Shown: positions 39,444 to 49,237 of the stretch, in pieces
How the letters are laid out: every line of letters begins with the position of its first letter
Numbering within the stretch: the stretch's first letter is position 1
Assembly: GCF_002584535.1 (NCBI RefSeq)
Contig: NZ_NUOT01000008.1
Location: forward strand, 1-64,000
Length of the DNA: 64,000 nt
Reading direction: 5' to 3'
Source: Bacillus cereus
GTDB taxonomy: Bacteria > Bacillota > Bacilli > Bacillales > Bacillaceae_G
Notes under the pieces: generated by a model
Seen by the model: the letters and a program-made list of their open reading frames with translations, nothing else
Databases searched by the model: none
Told to the model about the DNA's origin: nothing
Translations under genes and position numbers: made by a program

Positions 39444-40229
39444 TTAAAAGTCAAACATAGAGAAATTATTTTGCGTTCCTTGCTCAATTTCATCTACTAA
39501 ATCATATTGAATTTCTTCATCATAATCGTTACGCAATTCAATAATATAATCAAAATCATCAAGTGTGTATTCTGATTGAGTCACGAATACATCTGGATGT
39601 TCGACAACTTTTGTTGCAGGCAATCTCATAATTTCACGAACGAGCTGCCAATGTTTTTCATTTGCACGCTTTGTTGAAACAATTCCATCTAATATAAAAA
39701 TATTATCGTCACTATACTCATCTTCAATTAGTTGACTGCGTACAGTTTGTTTAATCAGAGTAGACGAAACAAAAAGCCAACGCTTATTTGCACAAACGCT
39801 TGCAGCAACGATAGATTCTGTTTTACCAACGCGAGGCATTCCTCGTATCCCGATGAGTTTATGTCCTTCTTTTTTCATCAGTTCTGCCATAAAATCAACG
39901 AGTAACCCTAATTCATCACGCACAAAACGAAATGTTTTCTTATCATCTGCATCTCGTTGTATATACCTGCCGTGCCTAACTGCCAACCTATCTCTGAGCT
40001 TTGGCGGACGATATTTCGTTACCGTTATATTATCCATCGTATTCAAAATTGATTCAAGTCTAGAGATTTGCTCTTGACTATCACACATAAGTAACAGTCC
40101 ACGCCGAGCGTTATCTACACCATTAATTGTGACAATATTAATGCCAAGCATACCGATTAACGAAGAAACGTCACCAAGCAAGCCAGGTCGGTTTTTATGT
40201 ATTTCATATTCAAAATACCATTCAATCAT
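39444..40229 (-). CDS. ymfK: YmfK family protein (DUF3388) with N-terminal ACT-like domain
   Basis: 261 aa from the ATG at 40229, with GGGGGAG ten bases upstream (the TTG just before is possible). Residues ~1-75 resemble an ACT regulatory domain (FEYEIHKNRPGLLGDVSSLIGMLGINI). The rest is the DUF3388 region with a P-loop-like GIRGMPRVGKTES, suggesting nucleotide binding (inference). Function unknown. It sits between ymfJ and ymfM, as in B. subtilis. Confidence 0.82.
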   Translation of the reverse strand: MIEWYFEYEIHKNRPGLLGDVSSLIGMLGINIVTINGVDNARRGLLLMCDSQEQISRLESILNTMDNITVTKYRPPKLRDRLAVRHGRYIQRDADDKKTFRFVRDELGLLVDFMAELMKKEGHKLIGIRGMPRVGKTESIVAASVCANKRWLFVSSTLIKQTVRSQLIEDEYSDDNIFILDGIVSTKRANEKHWQLVREIMRLPATKVVEHPDVFVTQSEYTLDDFDYIIELRNDYDEEIQYDLVDEIEQGTQNNFSMFDF

Positions 40230-40339
40230 CAAACGTCACTCCCCCTGCTTACTTTACACCTACGTACTATATTATATGATTTTACGTTAATAGGGAAGAT
40301 AAATGTATAATCGAATCACGGTATTTTCGATACCTAAAA

Positions 40340-40369
40340 AAAAAAGAGAGGATTTTCTCCTCTCTTTTT
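40340..40369 (-). terminator. Terminator after ymfJ
   Basis: A ~12-bp stem (AAAAAGAGAGGA/TCCTCTCTTTTT) with a long T-run on the minus strand, adjoining the ymfJ stop. Confidence 0.85.
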
Positions 40370-40618
40370 TTACTTATGTTGTACAAACTTTACCATTAAA
40401 TTAGCTATTATATGCTGCTCTTGTTCATCAGCCACTTTCCAAAGCTCAGCTAATAACTTTTCTTGATCATTTCGTGCCTCTACTTCATTTGCTAAATAAT
40501 CTCCTACACGGAATGCCATATCTGAGACCGCACTACCATCAAGCCCTTTTCCTTGCGCCTGTTCTAAGCGCTCTCCTAAATAACTTTTCCACTGGTCAAA
40601 ATTATCTAATACTGACAT
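40370..40618 (-). CDS. ymfJ: DUF3243 family protein YmfJ
   Basis: 82 aa from the ATG at 40618 (GAGGTG upstream); five extra upstream codons lack a ribosome site. Helical, soluble, starts MSVLDNFDQWKSYLGERLEQA. Family of unknown function, restricted to Bacillales, always near ymfI/ymfK. Confidence 0.88.
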   Translation of the reverse strand: MSVLDNFDQWKSYLGERLEQAQGKGLDGSAVSDMAFRVGDYLANEVEARNDQEKLLAELWKVADEQEQHIIANLMVKFVQHK

Positions 40619-40697
40619 GGTTAAGCACCTCACTATTAAGTAATAGAATCATGCTTAATTTGTACAATTTTTCATTTTTTATGTACATATTTTTATT

Positions 40698-41411
40698 TTA
40701 ACAATGCCAGCCACCATTCACTCCAATAATTTGTCCTGTTATATATGAAGCAGATGGTGATACAAGGAAAGAAACAGTTTTTGCGACTTCCTCCGGAAAT
40801 CCAATTCTTCCAGCTGGAATCTCTTCTGCAATTCCTTGCTTGTCCTCTTCTGAGAACACGCTTAACATTTCTGTATTTATTGCTCCTGGTGATACTGCGT
40901 TTACACGTATCCCGCTTAAAGCTACCTCTTTCGCTAATGCTTTTACATACGAATTTTGTGCCCCTTTTACCATGGAGTATAACACTTCACAAGACGCCCC
41001 TATCTGCCCCCATATAGATGAAATAACTACGATATTTCCACTTCTTAGACGAATCATCGATGGAAGCGCAAGTGAAAGAAGTTTATAAACACTCTTCACT
41101 TGCAATTCCACCATCTCATTCAATTGCTCATTTGTCACATCTGTCACCAAACCAAATATACTTCGCCCAGCTGCATACACAATTACATCAATAGGATTTT
41201 GAATTTGCGCCCAGAGCTTCTGTACGCCATCTGCTGCAGCTAAATTAGCTTGAACCGGAATAATCGCACCCAGCTCTAGCTTTAATCCCTTTATCTTTTC
41301 TTCACTCTTGTTGTAATGAACATACACTGTATAACCATCTTCAACTAATTGTTTTGAAATTGCAGAGCCGATTCCTCCGCTTCCTCCCGTCACTAGTGCA
41401 AACTTTGTCAT
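40698..41411 (-). CDS. ymfI: Elongation factor P 5-aminopentanone reductase YmfI (SDR family)
   Basis: 237-aa short-chain dehydrogenase. NADPH motif TGGSGGIGSAIS, NAG-type segment VYAAGRS, catalytic Ser-Tyr-Lys (VISSIWGQ ... YSMVKGA), and C-terminal YITGQIIGVNGGW. In B. subtilis YmfI reduces the 5-aminopentanone group on EF-P to 5-aminopentanol, which lets EF-P relieve ribosome stalling at polyproline. Assignment rests on genomic position beside ymfH/ymfF and ymfJ. FabG-like activity would look similar by sequence. Confidence 0.85.
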   Translation of the reverse strand: MTKFALVTGGSGGIGSAISKQLVEDGYTVYVHYNKSEEKIKGLKLELGAIIPVQANLAAADGVQKLWAQIQNPIDVIVYAAGRSIFGLVTDVTNEQLNEMVELQVKSVYKLLSLALPSMIRLRSGNIVVISSIWGQIGASCEVLYSMVKGAQNSYVKALAKEVALSGIRVNAVSPGAINTEMLSVFSEEDKQGIAEEIPAGRIGFPEEVAKTVSFLVSPSASYITGQIIGVNGGWHC

Positions 41412-41489
41412 ATATATCCTCTCTTATCTTTCCTCTACAGAGAAACTCTTTCAAGTCACTAATTCTATCATGTATTCACAAACAAATAA

Positions 41490-41535
41490 TACCCCCACCT
41501 TACAATTCAGCAATAGCCAAAAGGTTAGGTGAGGG
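41490..41535 (-). terminator. Possible terminator after ymfH
   Basis: Minus-strand CCCC(T)CACCT pairs with AGGTGGGGG with a one-base bulge; the tail TATTATTTG is only moderately T-rich. Confidence 0.45.
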
Positions 41536-41601
41536 GATAAAGTAAAACTACCTGTAAAGTTCTACATCGTAAAGCTTAAGCTCAACTATTCATGTTTCAC
41601 T

Positions 41602-42888
41602 TTATTTTTTGGGCAATACTTGGCAAATGCTCATTCTTTCCTCAGACAAAAATACTTTTGCCGCTTCTTGTAAATCTTGAACAGTTAATCCCTCTAAAAC
41701 GGAAAGAGCATCGAATAAACTAGATTCATTAAATGCATACCTTGTGAATTGATTTGCAATATATTCAGGCGAGTTAAGCGAGCGTAAGAAGCCACCAATT
41801 TTCTTTTTCTTTACACGCTCTAGCGCCTTCTCATCTAACTCATTATAATCCGTCTGTAATAAAATACCTTTCAATCGATTGGCTAGCTCATCAGGCTGTT
41901 TCGTGTCGCCACCAACCATCGCAAAGCCAAAGTTATTTTCTTCTGTATAATCATAAGAGAATGAATCATCAATAAGTCCTTCATTATATAATGACTCATA
42001 ATGAGTTGATCCTTTCCCAAATAAATAATCTAAAAGTAATGTAAGCGCAATCTCTTGTTTTAAAAGCTCTTGCCCTTTTTCTTTAAGCCCAGTCGCTTTA
42101 ATACCAACTAAACATTTCGGTGTTTGAACAGGCATAGAAATAATTTTTTTCTTTTCATTTACCGCTTCTGGTTCCTCTTCAAACGAACGTACAATTTCTG
42201 GTTGATTTTTATAATCTTTTTTCGCCTGGTTTTTACGTACTAACTGCATTGTCTTTTCTGGATCAATCGCTCCAACAACAAATAGCAACATGTTGCTAGG
42301 GTGATAAAATGTCTCGTAACATTCATATAATAAGTCTTTTGTAATTTCACTAATGGACTCAATAGTTCCTGCAATATCAATTTTAATTGGATGTTTAACG
42401 AATAAACTATCGATTAAACCAAAATACAAACGCCAATCTGGGTTATCTTGATACATTTGAATCTCTTGGCCAATAATACCTTTTTCTTTTTCAACTGTTT
42501 TTTCAGAAAAATACGGCTCTTGAACGAAATTTAATAATGTATTTAAATTTTGTTCTACATTTGATGTACACGAAAAAAGATAGGCTGTTCTCGTAAATGA
42601 TGTAAAGGCATTAGCAGAAGCACCTTGTTTACTAAACAATTGAAACGCATCATGATCTTCTTTTTCGAACAATTTATGCTCAAGAAAATGAGCAATTCCA
42701 TCTGGCACCCGAATCATTTCTTCTTTTCCAAGTGGAACAAACGTATTATCAACGGAACCATATTTTGTTGTAAATGTAGCGAAAGTTTTGTTAAATCCTT
42801 GCTTCGGCAATATATATACATCTAACCCATTTGGAAGCTTCTCATAATATAGAGTTTCTTTTAATTGTTCATAAGAAATTTTCTCCAT
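41602..42888 (-). CDS. ymfH: M16 family zinc peptidase YmfH
   Basis: 428 aa, catalytically complete M16B peptidase. The inverted zinc motif His-x-x-Glu-His is present (IAHFLEHKLFE), and a downstream Glu follows in VEKEKGIIGQEIQMY. It pairs with the inactive homologue YmfF encoded just upstream, as processing-peptidase-like heterodimers do. In B. subtilis these genes have been linked to EF-P modification through genetic association. It starts directly after the ymfF stop codon with GGAGGGAG as ribosome site. Confidence 0.9.
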   Translation of the reverse strand: MEKISYEQLKETLYYEKLPNGLDVYILPKQGFNKTFATFTTKYGSVDNTFVPLGKEEMIRVPDGIAHFLEHKLFEKEDHDAFQLFSKQGASANAFTSFTRTAYLFSCTSNVEQNLNTLLNFVQEPYFSEKTVEKEKGIIGQEIQMYQDNPDWRLYFGLIDSLFVKHPIKIDIAGTIESISEITKDLLYECYETFYHPSNMLLFVVGAIDPEKTMQLVRKNQAKKDYKNQPEIVRSFEEEPEAVNEKKKIISMPVQTPKCLVGIKATGLKEKGQELLKQEIALTLLLDYLFGKGSTHYESLYNEGLIDDSFSYDYTEENNFGFAMVGGDTKQPDELANRLKGILLQTDYNELDEKALERVKKKKIGGFLRSLNSPEYIANQFTRYAFNESSLFDALSVLEGLTVQDLQEAAKVFLSEERMSICQVLPKK

Positions 42889-44163
42889 CTATTCTCCCTC
42901 CGTTCCGTGTAAAAAGTAAATCGTATCAAGTTCAATATTATTGGCAACCTTTACAATTTCCTCTTTTGTAACACGTTCAATCCCAGTCAACCATTCCTCT
43001 ACTGGACGTGTACGTTCTGCAATAACGCCATGATAAAGCATTTCTACAAAACCACGTGGTGTATCAATCGCCTCTAGAATTTGATTTTGAATTACACTCT
43101 TAGTTTGATGAATCTCTTCTTCTGAAAAGTCACCACTTTGCATCGCTTTCATTTGTTCTTTAATAATCTCGACCGCTTTTTTATAATTTTTCGCTTCAAT
43201 TCCTGACATAACAAAAAGAAGACCTTTATGACTTTCAAAGCGAGATGCTGCATAATACGCTAAACTATTTTTTTCGCGTACATTCACAAATAATTTTGAA
43301 TGTGAGAACCCGCCAAATAATCCATTAAATAGCTGAAGCGCAAAATAATCTTCATCACGGTACGTAATATATGTGCGATATCCGATATTTAATTTACTTT
43401 GCTTTAATTCTTGTTTTTCCACAATTTCTTGTTCTTCATTATTTCGCTTATGAAGAATAACATGTTTCTCTTTTTCTTCACGAGGCGGAATTGAAAAATA
43501 TTTACCTACTAAATCAATCGCATCTTCAGCTATGTCACCAATGATATATAGATCCATTTCATCTTCCACTAACACCTTTTGATAATAACTATATAACGTT
43601 TCATTCGTAATGGAAGCAACGCGCTCTTTTTGACCATTTGCACTTATACGATACGGTTCTACTTTACACATTTCTTCTATTAATCGTTCATTCGCATAAC
43701 GCATTTTATCATCATATGTAGCTTCAATTCGTTGCACGAGTGCTCTTTTCTCGCTTTCTACAATTGGTTGTAAAAAGCCACTTCCCTCCGTTGCTGGATG
43801 TAATACGATATCGGATAGTATAGAAAGCGCCTTTTCAAAGAGTGGCGGTGCATCCTGTAAATATGTTTCATTTGCAATGTCTACATAAATAGAAATGATA
43901 TGATCTTCCCCTTTTTTACTTACATCTACCGCTAGGGAAGAACCGTATAATTCCTCTAAATATTGACGAAGACGAATTACGGATGGTAGTTTTTCTGTTG
44001 CACTTTGTAATACATATGGTAATAATGCACGCTCTGTCACCGTTTCTTCGTTTAAAGGTGCTTTAAAGCGAAATACAAATGTATTTGTTTTATATTTATC
44101 TGTCGGAATCATATGTACACGCAAACCACCTAATTCATGTATTTGCTGTTCCATCAGTTTCAT
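42889..44163 (-). CDS. ymfF: M16 family peptidase-like protein YmfF (inactive partner)
   Basis: 424 aa from the ATG at 44163 (AAAGGAGGG upstream); the longer frame reads through that site. M16 fold, but the zinc motif is lost: the equivalent region reads ALLPYVLQSATEKLPS with no His-x-x-Glu-His. The C-terminal half keeps RTYITYRDEDYFALQLFNGLFGGFSHSKLF. It is likely the non-catalytic subunit of a YmfF-YmfH heterodimer. First gene of the ymfF-ymfH-ymfI run, behind the nup operon terminator. Confidence 0.88.
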   Translation of the reverse strand: MKLMEQQIHELGGLRVHMIPTDKYKTNTFVFRFKAPLNEETVTERALLPYVLQSATEKLPSVIRLRQYLEELYGSSLAVDVSKKGEDHIISIYVDIANETYLQDAPPLFEKALSILSDIVLHPATEGSGFLQPIVESEKRALVQRIEATYDDKMRYANERLIEEMCKVEPYRISANGQKERVASITNETLYSYYQKVLVEDEMDLYIIGDIAEDAIDLVGKYFSIPPREEKEKHVILHKRNNEEQEIVEKQELKQSKLNIGYRTYITYRDEDYFALQLFNGLFGGFSHSKLFVNVREKNSLAYYAASRFESHKGLLFVMSGIEAKNYKKAVEIIKEQMKAMQSGDFSEEEIHQTKSVIQNQILEAIDTPRGFVEMLYHGVIAERTRPVEEWLTGIERVTKEEIVKVANNIELDTIYFLHGTEGE

Positions 44164-44328
44164 TTTATAGCCCTCCTTTACGTATGTAGGAATATTCCTC
44201 TTCAATATACAATTTTTAGAAACGAAAAATCAACTTTTCCCCCTTATTTCCGTCACATAGTTCTCCTTCTAACGGTTGACTACTTAAAAAGGAAGAAAGT
44301 GAATTTCTGTATTAAGCATATTCTATGT

Positions 44329-44360
44329 AAAAAAGCTCGCACTAATGTGCGAGCTTTTTT
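44329..44360 (-). terminator. Terminator of the ymfC-nupNOPQ operon
   Basis: Perfect 14-bp stem AAAAAAGCTCGCAC/GTGCGAGCTTTTTT, T-run on the minus strand, 60 bp past nupQ. Confidence 0.9.
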
Positions 44361-44419
44361 ATAACTTATTTTCTCTTTACAAATGCTTATAATAATGTAA
44401 CAGTATTTACTGTTTTATA

Positions 44420-45379
44420 TTATCGTTTTCCTTTTTCATACGGTGTCCCAAGTGCCTTTGGCGCTTCTGAACGTCCTACAAAACCAACAAGTGCTAAAAT
44501 CGTAAATACATACGGTAATATTGTTAAGAGAACACTTGGGATTTGATCTAATACTGGAATTGTACCGCCCGTTACACTAAGTGATTGTGCAAAACCGAAA
44601 AACAATGCGGCACCAAGCGCACCAAGTGGATTCCATTTCCCGAAAATCATCGCAGCTAACGCCAAGAAACCTTGTCCTGTAATCGTAGCACCTGAGAAGT
44701 TATTCGAGATTGACATTGAAAAAATGGCACCACCAACCCCTGCAAACATTCCTGAAATACAAACAGCGATATAACGCATTTTATACACATTAATTCCCAT
44801 TGTATCTGCCGCCATTGGATGTTCCCCAACAGCGCGAAGGCGAAGGCCGAATGGAGTTTTATAAATAATGTACCAAACAACGAATGCTAAAATAATGGCA
44901 ATATAAGATGTTAATGGTACATTTGAGAAAAAGATCTTTCCGATAATTGGAATATCTGAAAGTCCTGGAATATCAATTTTTTCAATACGGTATTGTATAA
45001 AATCAGTTTGTCCTTTACCAAAGATCTTCTTAATCGCAAATACCGTTAAACCAAGTGCTAAAAAGTTGATGGCAACTCCACTGACAACTTGATCAGCTCG
45101 GAACGTAATGGATGCAAGCGCATGAAGTAGTGCAAATAATCCACTTCCAATTGCTGCAAATACAAGCGCAATCCAAGGAGTCATTGCCCCCCAAGTATCA
45201 CCCATTAATAGCGTTGTAATAACACCAATAAACGCACCAAACAACATTAATCCTTCTAACGCAATATTTACAACACCTGAACGCTCACTAAACACTCCAC
45301 CTAGCGCTGTAAAAATAATCGGTGCCGCCGTATATAATGTCCCTGTCACAAGAATGGCTAAAATATCTAGGAAGCTCAT
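44420..45379 (-). CDS. nupQ: Nucleoside ABC transporter permease NupQ
   Basis: 319 aa, BPD_transp_2 (LivH/RbsC-like) permease with ~8-10 membrane segments. Typical segments are TALGGVFSERSGVVNIALEGLMLFGAF near the N-terminus and LRLRAVGEHPMAADTMGINV in the cytoplasmic loop. It forms the channel with NupP. Order and family match nupNOPQ (yufNOPQ) of B. subtilis, a guanosine importer. The guanine riboswitch upstream supports a purine nucleoside substrate. Confidence 0.88.
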   Translation of the reverse strand: MSFLDILAILVTGTLYTAAPIIFTALGGVFSERSGVVNIALEGLMLFGAFIGVITTLLMGDTWGAMTPWIALVFAAIGSGLFALLHALASITFRADQVVSGVAINFLALGLTVFAIKKIFGKGQTDFIQYRIEKIDIPGLSDIPIIGKIFFSNVPLTSYIAIILAFVVWYIIYKTPFGLRLRAVGEHPMAADTMGINVYKMRYIAVCISGMFAGVGGAIFSMSISNNFSGATITGQGFLALAAMIFGKWNPLGALGAALFFGFAQSLSVTGGTIPVLDQIPSVLLTILPYVFTILALVGFVGRSEAPKALGTPYEKGKR

Positions 45380-46438
45380 TTATTTCCCCTCCTTGCTCAT
45401 GCGAGTAAGTGCCCATCTTAAAACATAACTACATGCAACAAAGAAGATTATACATGCAATAATTACGTTAATCAGCTCTGATGGAACATCTGCTTCAAAG
45501 TTCATTTGCGGCGCTGCACTTTTTAACCCACCAAATAATAACGCCGAAAGTATAATACCGAATGGATTATTCCCCCCAAGAAGAGCTACTGCGATTCCAT
45601 CGAATCCAATTCCCGTGAATGTCGACATTGCCGTCATGCTTTGGAATGTACCCAACCCTTCCATTGCACCACCAATTCCTGCAAACGCACCAGCAATTGT
45701 CATAGAAAGGATAACATTACGTGACACTTTCATTCCTGCATATTTTGACGCATGTTGGTTAAATCCAACTGATTTTAATTCATAACCTAAAGTTGTTCTA
45801 TCTAGTAAAAACCACATGAAGATTGCAATAAGAATTGCGACAATAATCCCCCAATGAAGACGTGACCCATCTGTCAAAGAAGATAACCAATCCGAAGCTA
45901 ACGATGCACTTGACTTAACATCATATGTTTTATCGTTTCCTTCATGTAAAAAACGTTTAATGATGTCATATGTAACATATAACGCAATATAGTTCATCAT
46001 AATTGTGACAATAACTTCGTTAACTTTAAATTTCCCTTTTAAATACCCCGGAATAAATCCCCATAATCCACCTACAATCGCAGCTACTAAAATAGATAAC
46101 GGAATATGAAGAAATGCAGGAAGTGATACGGCATAACCAAACCAAACTGCCGCAAGCCAACCAACCAGCAACTGGCCTTCTACACCAATATTAAATAATC
46201 CTGTACGAAACGCAAACGCGACTGACAACCCAGCAAGAACAAGTGGAATCATTGTACGTAATGTTTCTCCGATTGCACTTGGACTACCAAACATACCAGT
46301 CCAAAGTGCACCGTATCCAACAATTGGATCATAACCACTTACTAACATTACAATAGCGCCTACAAGTAATCCAAAGATAACTGATAATACAGGAACTAAA
46401 ATATTAATCGTTCGTTCGGTTAATATTTTTTTAGCCAT
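45380..46438 (-). CDS. nupP: Nucleoside ABC transporter permease NupP
   Basis: 352 aa, BPD_transp_2 family membrane subunit. AFRTGLFNIGVEGQLLVGWLAA and the loop ELKSVGFNQHASKYAGMKVSRN are characteristic of the nucleoside-transport branch. It starts inside the last codons of nupO (8-bp overlap) and its stop directly precedes the nupQ start, so the operon is translationally coupled. Confidence 0.88.
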   Translation of the reverse strand: MAKKILTERTINILVPVLSVIFGLLVGAIVMLVSGYDPIVGYGALWTGMFGSPSAIGETLRTMIPLVLAGLSVAFAFRTGLFNIGVEGQLLVGWLAAVWFGYAVSLPAFLHIPLSILVAAIVGGLWGFIPGYLKGKFKVNEVIVTIMMNYIALYVTYDIIKRFLHEGNDKTYDVKSSASLASDWLSSLTDGSRLHWGIIVAILIAIFMWFLLDRTTLGYELKSVGFNQHASKYAGMKVSRNVILSMTIAGAFAGIGGAMEGLGTFQSMTAMSTFTGIGFDGIAVALLGGNNPFGIILSALLFGGLKSAAPQMNFEADVPSELINVIIACIIFFVACSYVLRWALTRMSKEGK

Positions 46439-47963
46439 TTGTACCCACCTGCTCTTTCTCTGTTCCCCCAGCCATTAAAAGACCAAGCTGTTGTTCATTT
46501 GTTTCTTTCGCATCAACTATCGCTACGATTTTCCCTTCATAAATAACCGCGACACGGTCACTCACATTTAGAATTTCATCAAGTTCTAAAGATAACAGAA
46601 GCACCGCTTTTCCTTTATCTCTCTGCTCAATTAATTTTTTATGGATAAATTCAATTGCCCCAACATCTAAACCACGTGTTGGCTGCGCTGCAATTAATAA
46701 TTCTGGATCACGATCTACTTCACGTGCAATAATTGCCTTTTGTTGGTTTCCACCAGATAGGGCACGAGCTAATGTTTGTTCACTCGGTGTACGCACATCA
46801 AACTGTTCAATTAGAGCTTTTGCTTTCTCTGTAATTTTAGCGAAGTTTAAAATTCCTTTTTTTGAAAATTGATTTTTATAATACGTTTGTAAAACCATGT
46901 TATCTCTTACTGAAAAATCAAGAACGAGACCATGTTTATGACGATCTTCTGGAATATGACCAATTCCTTCTTCTGTAATACGTCTAACTGGCCAATTTGT
47001 TATTTCTTTCCCTTTAATTGCAATAGAACCTGACTCAACTTTTCGTAAACCAGTAATCGCTTCTATAAGTTCGCTTTGTCCATTTCCATCAATTCCTGCA
47101 ATACCGACAATTTCTCCTGCACGAACAGTTAAGTCAAGGCCTTTTACAGCAGGTAATTGACGTGCATCATGAACCACAAGGTTTGTAATGGAAAGTACAT
47201 CTCCCTCAGGTTTAGCGTCTATTTTTTCTGTTTTAAAATTCACTTGACGTCCGACCATTAATTCCGCAAGTTTATGTTCATTTGTATTTGCAACGTCAAC
47301 AGTTCCAATTCCTTTTCCTTTTCGAATAATCGTACAGCGGTCACAAACTTCCATAATTTCTTTTAACTTATGTGTAATAAGAATAATAGATTTTCCTTCT
47401 TGTACAAGCTTTTTCATAATTTGAATAAGCTCATGAATCTCTTGAGGAGTTAACACTGCCGTCGGTTCATCGAATATTAAAATTTCTGCTCCTCGATAGA
47501 GCGTTTTTAAAATCTCAACACGTTGCTGCATACCTACAGAAATATCTTCTATCTTTGCATACGGATCCACAGCTAAACCGTACTGTTCAGATAACTGCTT
47601 AATTTCTTTTGCAGCATCTTCAATAGCAATCTTCCCTTTTTTCTTCGGTTCATTTCCAAGAATAATATTCTCTGTAACTGTAAAATTATGAACGAGCATA
47701 AAATGTTGATGAACCATCCCGATACCAAGGTCATTTGCAATGTTAGGATTGGTAATTTTTACAGGGTTACCTTTAATTTTAATTTCCCCTTGCTCTGGTT
47801 GATACAAACCAAATAATACATTCATGAGCGTTGATTTCCCTGCACCATTTTCTCCAAGTAAAGCATGTATCTCTCCCTGTTTTACTTGTAACGTAATATC
47901 ATCATTCGCTACAATGCCTGGGAATACTTTTGTAATATTATTCATCTCAATTACGTATTCCAT
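46431..47963 (-). CDS. nupO: Nucleoside ABC transporter ATPase NupO (tandem domains)
   Basis: 510 aa from the ATG at 47963 (AAAAGGAGG upstream). Two fused ABC ATPase domains. The first has Walker A GENGAGKST, signature SVGMQQRVEILKTLYRGAE and Walker B EILIFDEP. The second has a variant P-loop (GIDGNGQSE), signature ALSGGNQQKAIIAREVDRDP and a degenerate Walker B (ELLIAAQPTRGLDVGA). This is the usual RbsA/NupO layout with only one competent site. It powers NupPQ. Confidence 0.92.
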   Translation of the reverse strand: MEYVIEMNNITKVFPGIVANDDITLQVKQGEIHALLGENGAGKSTLMNVLFGLYQPEQGEIKIKGNPVKITNPNIANDLGIGMVHQHFMLVHNFTVTENIILGNEPKKKGKIAIEDAAKEIKQLSEQYGLAVDPYAKIEDISVGMQQRVEILKTLYRGAEILIFDEPTAVLTPQEIHELIQIMKKLVQEGKSIILITHKLKEIMEVCDRCTIIRKGKGIGTVDVANTNEHKLAELMVGRQVNFKTEKIDAKPEGDVLSITNLVVHDARQLPAVKGLDLTVRAGEIVGIAGIDGNGQSELIEAITGLRKVESGSIAIKGKEITNWPVRRITEEGIGHIPEDRHKHGLVLDFSVRDNMVLQTYYKNQFSKKGILNFAKITEKAKALIEQFDVRTPSEQTLARALSGGNQQKAIIAREVDRDPELLIAAQPTRGLDVGAIEFIHKKLIEQRDKGKAVLLLSLELDEILNVSDRVAVIYEGKIVAIVDAKETNEQQLGLLMAGGTEKEQVGTNG

Positions 47964-48071
47964 ATTGTGCCTCCTTTTAGCAGGGAACAGTCCCCTATTA
48001 CACTCTATTAACAGCAATTTCATATATACAAAGGTTAGTTCTAAGAACTAACCTTTGCTATTTCTCTATCA

Positions 48072-49148
48072 TTATTTCTTAAGAGAAGCCTCGTATTGCT
48101 TGTACTCATCATCAGTCGCAGGTACTTTAATTTCACCAGCAGTAATTTTCTTTTCAAACTCTTCTATTTTTGTTAAAATTTCTGGGTTTACTTTTTTCAC
48201 ATTATCAGTTGTTTTCGCAATACCGACACCGTCATCTTTTAAACCGAACTCTTCTACTTTTCCACCTTTTAGTTTACCGTCTTTTGCTTCTTCTGCTACT
48301 TTTTGAACCGCAATGTCAACACGTTTTACCATAGAAGTTAACGTTACATTTTCAGGCATACCTTCTTGATGTTGGTCACGGTCAACACCGATTACCCAAA
48401 CATTTTCACCTTTTTTCTTACGGTTTTTCGCTTCAGTAAATACACCGTTACCAGTACCGCCCGCAGCGTGATAAATCACATCTACTCCCTGTCCATACAT
48501 CGCTGATGCAAGAACTGTACCTTTTTCAGGTTTATCAAATGCTTCTGCATATTCAGATACAATCTCGATGTTTGGATTAACAGCTTTAGCGCCAGCTTTA
48601 AATCCGTTCTCAAACTTACTAATTAAATCACTCTTCATTCCGCCAACAAAACCAACTTTATTCGTTTTTGTTGACATCGCTGCTACTGCACCTACAAGAA
48701 ACGACCCTTCATGATCCTTAAATGTAATGCTTGTAACGTTTGGTTCTTTTACGACAGTATCTACAATCGCAAACTGTTGTTTTGGAAATTCTTTTGCAAC
48801 CTCTCCAATTGCTTTTTCTAATTTATATCCAATACCAAAAGATAAATCATATTTATCTTTTGCAAATTTCTTTAAGTTCGGAATATAGTCGGCTTCTTTT
48901 TCAGACTGAAGGTAACGATAGTTTGTTTTCTCTTTCAGCCCGTTATCTTTACCGAATTTTTTTAAACCTTCCCAAGAGGATTGGTTAAATGATTTATCAT
49001 CAACGCCCCCAACATCTGTAACCAGACCTACTTTAATGCTCTTTTCATCTTTTTTGTCCCCACTTGCCTTATCCGAGTTACCACATGCCCCTAACACTGC
49101 ACTCGCTGCCAACGTTAATGATAATAAAATACCTGTTTTTTTCTTCAT
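48072..49148 (-). CDS. nupN: BMP family nucleoside-binding lipoprotein NupN
   Basis: 358 aa. Lipoprotein signal with lipobox VLGAC (Cys22), then a Bmp/PnrA-like domain (VGLVTDVGGVDDKSFNQSSWEGL; DVIYHAAGGTGNGVF; VIGVDRDQHQ), the family of nucleoside-binding proteins. It supplies nucleosides to NupOPQ. AGGAGGGG precedes the ATG. It follows ymfC by ~90 bp and shares its riboswitch-controlled transcript, since I see no terminator between them. Confidence 0.9.
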   Translation of the reverse strand: MKKKTGILLSLTLAASAVLGACGNSDKASGDKKDEKSIKVGLVTDVGGVDDKSFNQSSWEGLKKFGKDNGLKEKTNYRYLQSEKEADYIPNLKKFAKDKYDLSFGIGYKLEKAIGEVAKEFPKQQFAIVDTVVKEPNVTSITFKDHEGSFLVGAVAAMSTKTNKVGFVGGMKSDLISKFENGFKAGAKAVNPNIEIVSEYAEAFDKPEKGTVLASAMYGQGVDVIYHAAGGTGNGVFTEAKNRKKKGENVWVIGVDRDQHQEGMPENVTLTSMVKRVDIAVQKVAEEAKDGKLKGGKVEEFGLKDDGVGIAKTTDNVKKVNPEILTKIEEFEKKITAGEIKVPATDDEYKQYEASLKK

Positions 49149-49237
49149 ACTAGAAACCCCTCCTAAATGATATATGTATCTATTAATATGCTAGTGTCCC
49201 CTTCTTCTTGCTGTCACCTCCCTAAAAAGGGAACGAA